Shown: in pieces, positions 55,697-64,000 of the stretch
Numbering within the stretch: the stretch's first letter is position 1
How the letters are laid out: each line of letters opens with the position of its first letter
NCBI GenBank assembly: GCA_964409245.1
Contig: CAYPCQ010000028.1
Span: 1 to 64,000, forward strand
DNA from: CAIMWS01 sp964409245
Lineage (GTDB): Bacteria > Verrucomicrobiota > Verrucomicrobiia > Limisphaerales > UBA1319
DNA: 64,000 bases
Direction of reading: 5' to 3'
Position numbers and translations under genes: made by a program
Notes under the pieces: generated by a model
Told to the model about the DNA's origin: nothing
Database searches by the model: none
The model's input: only the letters and a program-made list of their open reading frames with translations

Positions 55697-57030
55697 AACC
55701 ATGGGCCTTGGCGCCTGAGCTGGCTCACTGATGGAGCCGGCAAAGCCAGCTATTCTTACCTTGATCATTCGGACCTGGTGCGCCAGATTGAGTTGAAACA
55801 GTATTTGGCCTCCCGGATGACGACGACCGCCGTGCATGACAACCTGAACCGGCTGAGTTCGGTGACGAGCCTGGCCAGCGGCGGGGCCTTGGCCAGTTCC
55901 GGCTACCAGTACAATGATGCCAGCCAGCGGACGCGCCAGACGCTGGCCGATGGCGCTTACTGGCTTTATCAATACGACCCCCTGGGCCAGGTTCAGTCGG
56001 GCAAAAAGTATTGGGCGGACGGCGGCCTGGCGCCAGGCGGGCAATTCGAGTACACCCAGGATGATATCGGCAACCGGACCCAGACCCAGGTGGGCGGGGA
56101 TGCCAGCGGCACAGGCCTCCGGCCTGCTTCTTACTCCGTCAACAACTTGAACCAGTATAGCCAGCGGACGAATCCAACCAGCGTGGATGTGGTGGGCGTG
56201 GCCAGCACGGCGGCCAGTGTGAGCGTATGGATCAATGGCGCGAGCGCGAGTGTCTATCGGCGGGGCGAGTATTTCCAGGCGGTGGGAGGGGCGGGCAACG
56301 GGAGCGGGCCGGCCTGGACGCCGGTGAGCGTGGCCGCCAGCCGGGGCGGGGAGTTGGTGCAGCAGCCGGCCAGCGCGCCGGGGCATCTGATTGTGCCGCC
56401 CGCCACGCAGGGGTTCACGTTTGACGCGGACGGCAACCTGCTGAGCGACGGGGTCTGGAACTACACGTGGGACGCGGAGAACCGGCTGATCGCGCAGGAG
56501 ATGAGCACCAGCCTGCCCGTGGCGGCGCGGCAAAGGCTGGAATTCACCTATGACTGGCAGGGGCGGCGCATCCGGAAACTGGTGAAGAACTCCAGCCTGC
56601 AGATCCTTTCGGACACGCGGTTTGTCTATGACGGGTAAAACCTGGTGGCCGAGTTGAATTCCGACCTCAGCCTCAAGACCTCCTACGCCTGGGGCTTGGA
56701 CCTGAGCGGGAGCCTCCAGGGTGCTGGCGGCGTGGGCGGCCTATTGTTCATCACGGTGGCTGGCGATTCTTATTTCCCGGCTTATGACGGCAACGGCAAC
56801 GTCATGGCGCTTTGCAAAGGAAGTGACGCCACCTGGGCAGCCCAATATGAATACGGCCCCTTTGGTGAGTTGATCCGCATGACGGGTCCGATGGCCAAGA
56901 CCAATCCCTTCCGATTCTCCACCAAATACCAGGATGAGGAGACGGGACTGGTTTATTATGGTTTTCGGTTTTACAGCCCGAGCTTGGCGAGGTGGCTATC
57001 CAGAGATCCGATTGAAGAAAAGGGGGGGAT
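55697..57030 (+). pseudogene. RHS/YD-repeat protein remnant with in-frame stop
   Basis: The translation shows YD repeats and the RHS core: SSGYQYNDASQRTRQTL, YQYDPLGQVQSGKKYW, FTFDADGNLLSDGVWNYTWDAENRLI, FTYDWQGRRIRKLV and, after the stop, YDGNGNVMALC, AQYEYGPFGELIR, YQDEETGLVYYGFRFYSPSLARWLSRDPIEE. A TAA at 56636-56638 replaces what is normally Trp in a YDGWNLVAEL-like context; the frame is otherwise unbroken across it. The amino end is missing, and after RDPIEE the usual NLYGFVxNxPxxxxDPxG is replaced by unrelated sequence. It is therefore a decayed gene. Intact relatives are secreted toxin or adhesion shells. Confidence 0.88.
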
Positions 57031-57237
57031 AAGAACGGAGCCTGACTTTCGGCCAGCGCTTGGCGCGTTTAGGTTTGCCATATGGTTGTGTTTTTTGGCT
57101 GAAGGGTTTGGCTCGGCCAAATTTTTCACGCTCCAAACCCTAACAATAACGCCACGTAAAACGTCACGTAAACGTCGCGCGGAAAAAACGACAAATCGAG
57201 AAAACCTCTGTAAACTGTTGTAGATGAGGGGTTTAAA
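57031..57237. other. Junction sequence between RHS remnant and tRNA-Thr
   Basis: The RHS frame runs on to a TAG near 57223, but its last 60 codons show no RHS character and end in a basic stretch (TPRKTSRKRRAEKTTNREN). This looks like foreign sequence joined to the RHS remnant at the tRNA side. Confidence 0.4.
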
Positions 57238-57312
57238 TGGAGCCAGTGACCGGGATTGAACCGGTGACCGACGGTTTACGAAACCGTTGCTCTACCGCTG
57301 AGCTACACTGGC
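57238..57312 (-). tRNA. tRNA-Thr (anticodon CGT)
   Basis: The minus strand from 57312 folds as a full cloverleaf: acceptor GCCAGTG/CACTGGC, D arm GCTC-AGCGGTA-GAGC, anticodon arm ACGGT-TTCGTAA-ACCGT, 5-base variable loop, T arm ACCGG-TTCAATC-CCGGT, then T and an encoded CCA (57238-57240). The anticodon CGT reads ACG, so threonine. The gene is intact although remnants of mobile DNA lie on both sides. Confidence 0.97.
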
Positions 57313-57403
57313 CCTAACGATTGGTGCTGAATGATTTACGCCGATTTTTCCGCTCTCACCAGACTTGACTGCGTGACACCCGAGTGACGCCTTTAGACTG
57401 GTT

Positions 57404-57965
57404 ATGAGCAAAGCGAACAACAAGTCCAGTCCGCAAAAATCGCCCAAACGGCCCCAATGGCCCAATATCTATAAACGGACCTAAAGAAGTGGTCAAGCCA
57501 GCTTTGTTGTCGATTTAGGAAAAATTCACGGATTCACGGCAGCCAGCGGGATCGCCATAGTTTTTTAACCAAAGCCGAAGCTCAAACCTGCGCCGAACAA
57601 GCCAGGATTTCCCGCCAGAACCAAGGGGCTGCCGCCTTCGCCATGTCAGATTCCTTGCGGGTTGAGGCCACGAAAGCCCTGCCATTCTGGCTCCTTACAA
57701 AGCGAATCTTGCTGATGCTGCGGAGTATTACGAACAGTATTTCCTGGCTTATCGTAATGCCCCCCTCATCAAGGAGATTGCAGAGCGGCATATTGCTGAC
57801 GCCACAGCCAAGGATTGTCGAGACCGACCCCTTGGGGAATTAATAACTCGGTTTAAAGCCGGAGGACATCGCCGACTGGATTGATGAGGAAGATTGGTTC
57901 AGGCGCACCAAGGTCAATTACCTGACCAAAATTTCCCAGCTTTTCAACCGGCCCGCTCTTTTGTG
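57404..57965 (+). pseudogene. Degraded site-specific integrase, amino-terminal part
   Basis: Pieces of one protein are readable in order but in shifting frames: MSKANNKSSPQKSPKRPQW start at 57404, an in-frame TAA at 57482-57484, then RSGQASFVVDLGKIHG, frameshift, LTKAEAQTCAEQARISRQNQ and SDSLRVEATKA, frameshift, ILAPYKANLADAAEYYEQYF, IKEIAERHIADATAKDCRDR, frameshift, and PEDIADWIDEEDWFRRTKVN with YLTKISQLFN. This matches the arm and core-binding region of a phage-type integrase family that I associate with Verrucomicrobiota. The catalytic domain is absent. Its place 92 bases from the tRNA-Thr gene fits an old integration site. Confidence 0.8.
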
Positions 57966-57967
57966 AT

Positions 57968-58150
57968 TCACGCAGCCAATTTCCTCAGTTTGGATTCCAT
58001 CGGCCGGGTGGCGATGGCCAGGTCAGTGGATTCATTCTCGTCTTCGTCGAAGGCTTGGCAGAGGGCTTCAACGACGCCTGACTCAATTTCGCTGCCGGTA
58101 TATCCAACGACTTGAACGAATAGGTGGCGATAACTGCTCCCCTCGGGCAA
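57968..58150 (-). pseudogene. Fragment resembling the carboxy end of an AAA+ ATPase
   Basis: About 60 codons read VVGYTGSEIESGVVEALCQAF, then a DL-IATRP-like segment, then ESKLRKLAA and stop. This resembles the C-terminal lid of FtsH/Ycf46-like AAA+ proteins (GFSGAEIE..V..AL..AF, then a DL..A...T.P.S motif). No Walker motifs are present upstream, so it is a short relic, if the resemblance is real. It lies between the integrase remnant and the response regulator. Confidence 0.4.
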
Positions 58151-58219
58151 ACAAAGCAGGCTAATGGCGGGCGTGTCTGGCCTGGTCCAGGTGGAAGGGG
58201 TCCGTAAAACCGCGAAATA

Positions 58220-58933
58220 TTATGGATTGGCAATCCCCATCCGCAGAGCAAACAGCGTCAGTTCGGTGGCATTGGCACACCCCAATTTTTTCATCAGCCG
58301 GGAGCGGGCTACTTGCACAGAGCCGGGCTTCAGCTGCATTTGAATGCCGATCTCTTTCGAGCGTTTGCCTTCCGCCACAAATTTCAGGAGCTGCTGCTCC
58401 CGCTGATTGATGTTCTTGCGATTGTTGTGCCGGGTGGCGGGCAAGGTTAGCATGCGCAGATAATCACACACCACAAAGGAGGCCACCTCGGGGCAAAGAT
58501 AAATGCGCTGATCCAAAACGGCCTTGATAGCCCGGATTAATTCGGCCGGGGGATTCTCTTTGATCAGGTAAGCGGCAGCGCCTGCCGCGAGCGCTTTCTG
58601 CGCCGACTCCAGGCTGGAATCAGAGGAAAGCACGATGACTTTACCATTCGGCAAGGACCGTAATAGGCTGGCGGTAGTGTCCAGGCCATGGCGATCAGGC
58701 ATGGGAATATCCACGATAACGATATCCGGGCAAAGCGATTCGGCTGCCTTTAAGGCGTCCCCGCCATCGGAAGTTTCGGCGACAATGGAAACGCCATCCA
58801 TTTCCTGAAGCAATTTGCGCAAGCCATCGCGCAGCATGGCGTGGCTATCCACCAGGAGGATCTTGACTCCATGGTGTGCGGTCCGGTTTGCCAAATGGTT
58901 TTTGACACCGGGAATTTCAAGCAGGTTATTCAT
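58220..58933 (-). CDS. NarL/FixJ-type response regulator
   Basis: A 237-residue protein with a receiver domain (about residues 23-140) and a LuxR-type helix-turn-helix (about 170-235: NQREQQLLKFVAEGKRSKEIG, KPGSVQVARSRLMKKLG). The phospho-acceptor is Asp75 (IVIVDIPMPD) and the conserved Lys is in YLIKENP. The acidic pair normally reading DD or DE is Asp29-Ser30 (LLVDSH), so one metal ligand is lost and phosphorylation may be altered. A hybrid histidine kinase lies 647 bases upstream on the same strand, a possible partner. Confidence 0.93.
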   Translation of the reverse strand: MNNLLEIPGVKNHLANRTAHHGVKILLVDSHAMLRDGLRKLLQEMDGVSIVAETSDGGDALKAAESLCPDIVIVDIPMPDRHGLDTTASLLRSLPNGKVIVLSSDSSLESAQKALAAGAAAYLIKENPPAELIRAIKAVLDQRIYLCPEVASFVVCDYLRMLTLPATRHNNRKNINQREQQLLKFVAEGKRSKEIGIQMQLKPGSVQVARSRLMKKLGCANATELTLFALRMGIANP

Positions 58934-59580
58934 AATATTCGGATTGGTTGGGGGGATTGGGCAGGTTCTTAAACTTTGGAATTGATCCAGGGGTGTTTCC
59001 CCGATTCATCAAATCTGTTTATTCCGGGTTTTACATTCATTATCCGGTATAATTCAATTAAACTTCATTTGCGGATATTCACGATGGCTTGGTTCAGAAT
59101 CGGCGGGTTTTCCCTGCACTTCGGATTTTGAAGTTTGAATTAATCGTTTCATTCCACTGCTGTTTTAAAAGGAGCCGCGGACGCCCAACAAGGAATTTAA
59201 TTTTATAAAAGTGCAGGTTCCGTGAAACGATTTGCACCTCTGCTGCGTAGCAGGCCCTTTTTTTAGCTTGGCGCCCAGGGTGGATCTCGAAAAACCCGGC
59301 AAAAATTGCCGATCAGGGTGTTTTGCACGCTTTTTTGGCCGCGAGCGGGCAACCTTCTGTTCCGCAAAAAGTTCTCAAAAGGTGGGTTTCGGGGGCAGTT
59401 TTGGTGAGGAAATTTGTAAAAAAGCACCCACCACCGGCTCCAAAGAACCGGAATTTCAAGCGCAAATTGCTGTTGATTAGCAACTTACATTCGGACCTTC
59501 AGCGGCGCATCACAACCCGCTGGCCGGAGGGTGGGGAAAAATTGAAAAATCCGGCCTGGCGCGGGCGTGGCGGGCGCCGT
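58934..59580. other. 647-base gap between response regulator and kinase genes
   Basis: No credible coding frame; the first 290 bases are A+T-rich and probably include the response regulator promoter, but I cannot point to -35/-10 boxes with confidence. The rest is of mixed composition. Confidence 0.45.
59240..59264 (+). terminator. Possible rho-independent terminator
   Basis: CTGCT-GCGT-AGCAG forms a small hairpin followed by GCCC and a run of seven T on the + strand (59258-59264). No + strand gene ends nearby, so it may be fortuitous or belong to an unrecognised transcript. Confidence 0.25.
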
Positions 59581-62481
59581 TTAAGGTTGATCCAATTGGC
59601 CCCGAACAGCGTTGCACAAGGTGTTTATCTGGAATGGTTTGGGCAGGAAAAACAGGCCATCATCCGCCAGCTTGCTCAAAATGGAAGCCTCGGCACTGTA
59701 ACCACTGGAGATGATGATTTTCAATTGCGGCCGCTCCGCTTTGAATTGCCTGGCCAGTTGCAGGCCAGTGATGCCCCCGGGCATAACCATGTCCACAAAG
59801 AGGAGATCGATCGGGTTGGTGACACTCCGCCACAAGGCAATGGCACGTTGGCCGTTGGCAGCCTCCAGCACTTGGTAACCAAACTTGCGGAGCCCAATGG
59901 CTACCATGTTCCGGAGGTCTTCATCGTCTTCCACGAGGAGGATGGTTTCATGCCCGCAACCCAAACTTACCGGGTTTTGCTCCGGGGAGGTGGCCGTTGG
60001 GCTGGCACTGGAAACCGGGAAAAAAATGCGGAAACTGGTTCCTTGAGCCACCTGGCTTTGCACATCCACCCAACCGCGGTGTTGGGCCACAATGCCATAG
60101 ACGGTGGATAAGCCCAAACCGGTGCCTTTGCCAGGCTCCTTGGTGGTGAAAAAGGGTTCAAAAATCCGCTTTAGGGTGGCTTCATCCATTCCGCAACCGT
60201 TATCGGATACAGTCAGGCAGAGGAATCGGCCCGCTCTGGCCTCGGCAGAGTGTCCGCTTGCTTCCTGGGCAATCTCCACCAAATCGGTGCCGATCGTCAA
60301 CTGGCCGCCATTGGGCATGGCATCGCGCGCATTCACCGCCAGGTTCGTCAGGACTTGTTCCAGCATTCCGGCGTCGGCATCGATGGCCGGCAAGCCTGCG
60401 GTTTGGCGGAATCGCAGACGGATATGTTCGCCGATCAGGCGGCCCAGGAATTTCAACAAATTATCCACCACTTCGTTCAGATTGATCGGCTTCACCTCCA
60501 AAACGGAACGCCGGCTGAACATGAGCAATTGGCGGGTCAGGCCGAAGGCGCGTGCCACGGTGGCCTCCAGATCATGAAGCGCGTCCTGCGTTTCCGCATC
60601 CATGGCGGGATTGTGCTGCAATAGCCCGAGGTTCAGCGAAATGGCCGCCAGGAGGTTGTTGAAATCGTGGGCCACGCCGCCGGCGAGCTGGCCGACCGCC
60701 TCCATTTTTTGGGATTGGCGCAGCATGATCTCCAACTGCTTGCGTTCCGTAAGGTCCATGGCCACCCCCAGGATGCGATCCGGAAGCCCTTGTGGGGTGC
60801 GAACCATCCGGCCCAGCACCCAGAACCACCGCTCCTGGCCATCGCGCAACCGGCAATGCAATTCCGCCTGGAAAACGCCATCGCCTTCCCGGGCGCGTTT
60901 TTGCGCGGCGGCATTGGCGGCGTGGCAATCCGGGTGCAGCACCTGCAGCAATGCTTCTTCAGTGCCGGGGAAGGTTCCCGGCTCAAAACCAATCATCCGT
61001 TCCAAGGTGGGGGAGCAGAGCAGCCGGCCGGTTTTCAAATCCCGTTCCCAGGAGCCCATTTGGGCCGCCTCCAAGGCCAGGCGCAATCTTTCCTCGGAGG
61101 TGCGCAAGGCTTCCTCGGATTTCTTTTGGAGGTGGATATCCCGCACGGTCCCCAATAAAAAGGGCTGGCCGCCCATTTCAATGCGGGTCAGGAGCACCGA
61201 GGCGGCAAATTCCTCGCCATCGAGACGCTGGTGCAGCCATTCAAAGTGATGGGAACCCGTTTCCATGGCGAGGTCGATCATTGTCCGCGCCTTGGCAGAG
61301 GAAAGCTCGCCATCGGGTTGGTGGGCAGGAGATACATCCCAAGGCCCCAAAGTGATCAGGCGCTCCTCATCGCCGGACCTGAATAAGCGAACCGCCGCCG
61401 GGTTGCCGGATAAAAAAATCCAGGTGGGTGGCGCCAGGGTGATCATCGCATCCCAGGATCCCTCGAAAAGGGATCGGAAGCGCCTTTCAGATTCCCGCAA
61501 AAACACCTCGGCGTGCTTGCGCTCCGTGACATCCAAACCGATGGAAAGCAGGCAGATCTGGCCGTTGATGGTCACCAACTCGCCGCTGTAAATGCATTCC
61601 ACGGCCCGGCCATCCCGGGCGTGCAGGGTCAATTCCATTCCCTCCACCCGCCCGCGTTCGCGGATGAGGTCGGCTTGCATCTGCAGATCCGAGGAAATCC
61701 GGTCCAACTCGGCGGAGGCCGCGCCCACAATCTCCTCGCGGGTGACACCCAAAACCTGCAAAAAGGCGTTATTCACATTGAGGTAGGTGCCGTCCGCCAG
61801 GTTGGAGAGGGTCATCATCACGGGCGCATTATTGAAAACGGTGGCGAACTTGGCTTCGCTGAGGCGCAAATTCTCACGGGCCGCTTTGTCCTGGGTGACA
61901 TCGGTGATGATCGCCACCGAGCCGGCCGGCTCGCCCTGCGCATTGTAGCGGTAATCGTAATCCAAAACCAGATCGATTTCCTGGCCGGCTGCATCCCGCA
62001 TTTTGATATTCAACGGCGTGTGGAGCTGGCGGTTGGATGCCACTCCTTTATGCCATATTTTGGTGGCGGATTGCCCTTCCGGAGCGGCTGGCAAATCCCA
62101 GAGTTTTCGGCCAGCCATGGCGCCTGGCTTTACCTTCGCCATCGCCTCAAAAGCGGTATTGGCAAAAGTAATGGTGCCATCAGCATCCATTTCCAACACC
62201 CCATGGGGAATAGCTTGAACCAGGGTGCGATAGCGGGCTTCCTTCTCCCGCAGAGTGTCTGCCAATCGCTGCCGTTCGTCCAACTGGCGTGCCAGGGGTT
62301 TAAGCACCCAGTGATAGAGCAGGGGAGCGATTAAGGCGGTAACCACCACGGCATCCGTCACCGCATTCAGCCAGTTGGACTTCAATCGCAGCCACGGCAG
62401 CATGCTCATGGCCAGTATTTCGACCACCATGATGGTGCCCGCGATTAGCAGGACCATCTGGCGGGGAGCTTTATGATTCAT
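59581..62481 (-). CDS. Membrane-bound multi-PAS hybrid sensor histidine kinase
   Basis: A 966-residue protein. Two membrane helices (about residues 9-29 and 38-60) are followed by four PAS/PAC units (about 75-195, 205-320, 325-440, 450-575; for example AIPHGVLEMDADGTITFANTAF and GVTREEIVGAAS). The HisKA domain has His605 (GGVAHDFNNLLAAIS), and the ATPase domain has NLAVNARDAM, DNGCGMDE and GKGTGLGLSTVYGIV. A carboxy-terminal receiver has acceptor Asp897 (LLFVDMVMPGG) and ILLVEDDEDLR. The HDFNN class usually works with a fused receiver. The signal sensed is unknown. The downstream NarL-type regulator may be a second output. Confidence 0.95.
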   Translation of the reverse strand: MNHKAPRQMVLLIAGTIMVVEILAMSMLPWLRLKSNWLNAVTDAVVVTALIAPLLYHWVLKPLARQLDERQRLADTLREKEARYRTLVQAIPHGVLEMDADGTITFANTAFEAMAKVKPGAMAGRKLWDLPAAPEGQSATKIWHKGVASNRQLHTPLNIKMRDAAGQEIDLVLDYDYRYNAQGEPAGSVAIITDVTQDKAARENLRLSEAKFATVFNNAPVMMTLSNLADGTYLNVNNAFLQVLGVTREEIVGAASAELDRISSDLQMQADLIRERGRVEGMELTLHARDGRAVECIYSGELVTINGQICLLSIGLDVTERKHAEVFLRESERRFRSLFEGSWDAMITLAPPTWIFLSGNPAAVRLFRSGDEERLITLGPWDVSPAHQPDGELSSAKARTMIDLAMETGSHHFEWLHQRLDGEEFAASVLLTRIEMGGQPFLLGTVRDIHLQKKSEEALRTSEERLRLALEAAQMGSWERDLKTGRLLCSPTLERMIGFEPGTFPGTEEALLQVLHPDCHAANAAAQKRAREGDGVFQAELHCRLRDGQERWFWVLGRMVRTPQGLPDRILGVAMDLTERKQLEIMLRQSQKMEAVGQLAGGVAHDFNNLLAAISLNLGLLQHNPAMDAETQDALHDLEATVARAFGLTRQLLMFSRRSVLEVKPINLNEVVDNLLKFLGRLIGEHIRLRFRQTAGLPAIDADAGMLEQVLTNLAVNARDAMPNGGQLTIGTDLVEIAQEASGHSAEARAGRFLCLTVSDNGCGMDEATLKRIFEPFFTTKEPGKGTGLGLSTVYGIVAQHRGWVDVQSQVAQGTSFRIFFPVSSASPTATSPEQNPVSLGCGHETILLVEDDEDLRNMVAIGLRKFGYQVLEAANGQRAIALWRSVTNPIDLLFVDMVMPGGITGLQLARQFKAERPQLKIIISSGYSAEASILSKLADDGLFFLPKPFQINTLCNAVRGQLDQP

Positions 62482-62682
62482 GAATCCTGGGTTGGGGATA
62501 ACAAATTTCGCCGGCGGTGGCCGGCTGCCGTAATCCCATTCAAGCTCCCATCCGGCCCGTCAGGAAAGACGGCAGGTGGCGGCAGGTTTCCCCCAATCCT
62601 TTTCCCTTGTTTGCTTCCTTTGTATCGCATTACATCATCCGAGCCTGGCTGCATTCATTGCCGATTCTGACCTTGGGCCCTG
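62482..62682. other. Upstream region of the sensor kinase gene
   Basis: About 200 bases with no coding frame that I trust. It should hold the kinase promoter, but no clear boxes are visible. Confidence 0.35.
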
Positions 62683-62816
62683 TTTAATTTAATGGGGCTA
62701 TGCACTTGACGCTTGTAAACAGAAACCACCACAATCTATTGTGTTGCAACTCACAGTGAACTACTACGGATTGTGTCAACAAGATTAAACTGCATAGCCC
62801 TATAATTTAATTTAAT
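62683..62816. mobile_element. MITE-like element with terminal inverted repeats and flanking direct repeats
   Basis: GGGCTATGCA (62695-62704) and its exact complement TGCATAGCCC (62791-62800) bound a roughly 110-bp non-coding core. Outside them, TTTAATTTAAT occurs at both 62683-62693 and 62806-62816, an 11-bp direct repeat that could be a target duplication. The A+T-rich direct repeat could instead be part of a longer imperfect inverted repeat, since it is nearly self-complementary. No transposase is present. Confidence 0.55.
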
Positions 62817-63368
62817 TAAATCGTGGTCCAGCGGCGAGTTTCAAAACTGCGTATTTATTGCGCAGGACTGATTGCGCATACCGCCCCGTTGCCAATCAGC
62901 TGCTTTTATACCCATTCGCCCCGAAGCCCGCATCCAGCACCTGACAACACCCATGGGAGGCCGTCTCTCCCAAATTCCATGATCGGAATTGCCGCTTCTT
63001 ATAACAATGCAATTTACTGATGAAACGTGCAATCTCCAGCAAAAATTTGCCGCCTTGGGATTGGCCCATGGCTGGTTATTGGGAAAAACAAGGCCAGTAA
63101 AACCCCACTCAAAATGTGGGCTTAGGAGCCGCCAGGAAATAACCTTTGCAAGCCGGCTGTTTTTTTGGCGGCTGGCGGCGTTGCGCGCTCGTTACAGATC
63201 GCAATGGATAATCGCCCTTAAGGTGGACGTTCGCATCAGGAGCATCCCCTTCATGGGGCCGTAAGTGGTGAACAACAAAGGCTTTGCGCTAAAAGATCCA
63301 GCCAGCACGACCGAGCCAATTGCCTGGCCTGGCCAAGGTGATTTTACTCTCCCAGCCAGGTTGGCGGG
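62817..63368. other. Intergenic region upstream of the right-edge gene's 3' end
   Basis: About 550 bases with only short unconvincing frames. An 8-bp inverted repeat AGCCGCCA/TGGCGGCT (63127-63134 and 63166-63173) encloses a T-run and could be a weak terminator or a random match. Confidence 0.35.
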
Positions 63369-64000
63369 CTACCTGGTGGCCACGCCATCGACGATGACGG
63401 TTTCACCTTCCTTCAAAAGGATCACCGTGCCATCGCGCTTGACGACTTTGCCCGTGCCAAAGACGCGCGAGCCTTCCGACATGCCCATGATGTGCAGCGG
63501 TTGCAGCGGGATCAGGCTGCCATCGCGCTGCACGATTACCCGGCCGTTTTTCAGGGTGATCGTATCCTTGGTGGGCAGGGAGGTGCCATCCATGGAGAAA
63601 AGCTGGCCGTCCACCAACCGTGTGCGGTAGCCATCGGCGCGGATCACGATACCATCGGGCGTGATGGTGGCGCCATTGGCCAGGCGCAGCGGTTCCGGAA
63701 TGGGTGCGGATTCGCCGTCCTTCACCAGCACCACCCGGGCGTTTTTCATGGCCAGGTGGTCTTGGATGGGCTGGATCGACCCATCCGGATTCAACAGGGT
63801 GCCATCCATGCGGATCACCTGGCCCTCCTGCAAGGTGCGCTCCTTGCCTTTGGCCACGCTGAAGGTGCCATTGGTGTTCACGACGATCTCCGGAGGCATT
63901 TTGAATTCGCCGGTGATCGCCACCAGGTTGGTCCCCCGGATTTGAAAAGCTTTTTCTCCTTTCCTGGTCACCCCGTTCAGCGCTCCCTCCTCCCCGGCCT
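63369..64000 (-). CDS. DUF6799-like repeat protein (5'-truncated by window edge)
   Basis: The minus-strand frame is open to the right edge; at least 209 codons are visible. A GTG at 63971 is a possible start, but the frame continues beyond it. It contains three or four similar units of about 55-65 residues built on VIRMDGTLLNPDGS, TITPDGIVIRADGYRTRLVDGQLFSMDGTSLPTKDTI-type and VVKRDGTVILLKEGETVIVDG motifs, a beta-rich pattern I associate with DUF6799 proteins. These are usually exported and of unknown function; any signal peptide is outside the window. Confidence 0.7.
   Translation of the reverse strand, partial: AGEEGALNGVTRKGEKAFQIRGTNLVAITGEFKMPPEIVVNTNGTFSVAKGKERTLQEGQVIRMDGTLLNPDGSIQPIQDHLAMKNARVVLVKDGESAPIPEPLRLANGATITPDGIVIRADGYRTRLVDGQLFSMDGTSLPTKDTITLKNGRVIVQRDGSLIPLQPLHIMGMSEGSRVFGTGKVVKRDGTVILLKEGETVIVDGVATR

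Noticed and set aside
59323..60111. 262-codon plus-strand frame entering the kinase gene
   Set aside because: It begins in the gap and continues antisense to the kinase receiver; no recognisable protein.
62823..63032. Short overlapping frames on both strands near 62823-63032
   Set aside because: About 65 codons each, overlapping, without ribosome-binding sites or family features.
1..64000. CRISPR array
   Set aside because: No set of identical short repeats with regular unique spacers is visible; the repeated DNA in the left third is coding and imperfect.

Overview
The window looks like a piece of a G+C-rich bacterial chromosome, most likely from the phylum Verrucomicrobiota, perhaps a Limisphaerales/Pedosphaera-like lineage. 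This placement is an inference. It rests on the very large secreted beta-repeat protein, a degraded integrase of a type common in that phylum, a DUF6799-like protein at the right edge, and the overall style of the housekeeping genes. No ribosomal marker is present to confirm it.

Layout. Bases 3-22265 (+) are one open frame of at least 7,420 codons whose 5' end lies outside the window. It encodes a giant surface or secreted protein with an unclassified amino-terminal third, one RTX-type calcium-binding block, and two long beta-helix-like repeat regions separated by a Tyr/Trp-rich non-repetitive insert. Next on the + strand are a Tat-exported aldo/keto reductase, glutamine-dependent NAD+ synthetase (nadE), an ADP-ribosylglycohydrolase and a MacAB-type export system (adaptor, ATPase and two tandem permeases; 27129-31850).

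Bases 31875-48828 (-) hold a compact flagellar operon of 21 genes. In transcription order these are flgB, flgC, fliE, fliF, fliG, fliH, fliI, fliJ, a motE-like gene, fliK, flgD, flgE, two fliL genes, a fliM/fliL hybrid, fliM, fliN, fliO, fliP, fliQ and fliR. Many junctions overlap or nearly touch. A textbook sigma-54 promoter (48855-48871) sits just upstream of flgB. The operon encodes the rod base, MS ring, switch, export ATPase and part of the export gate. Genes for flhA, flhB, filament, L/P rings, distal rod and motAB are not here. The oddest parts are the gene joining a FliM amino-terminal peptide to a FliL-like domain with no membrane segment, the Ala-rich insert in the hook protein, and an internally duplicated FliK.

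Upstream on the - strand is a VKOR-DsbA-like disulfide-forming protein (49030-50289). On the + strand, 51095-55117 holds a YbhE-type lactonase, a CPBP protease-like membrane protein, thiL, tsaE and tsaB, with the last four overlapping or nearly so. Bases 55118-58220 form a genomic scar: an inverted-repeat element, an RHS pseudogene with an in-frame stop, tRNA-Thr(CGT), a multiply broken integrase and a fragment resembling the end of an AAA+ ATPase. Then come a NarL-type response regulator and a membrane-bound multi-PAS hybrid histidine kinase (both -), a MITE-like element, and a DUF6799-like gene cut by the right edge.
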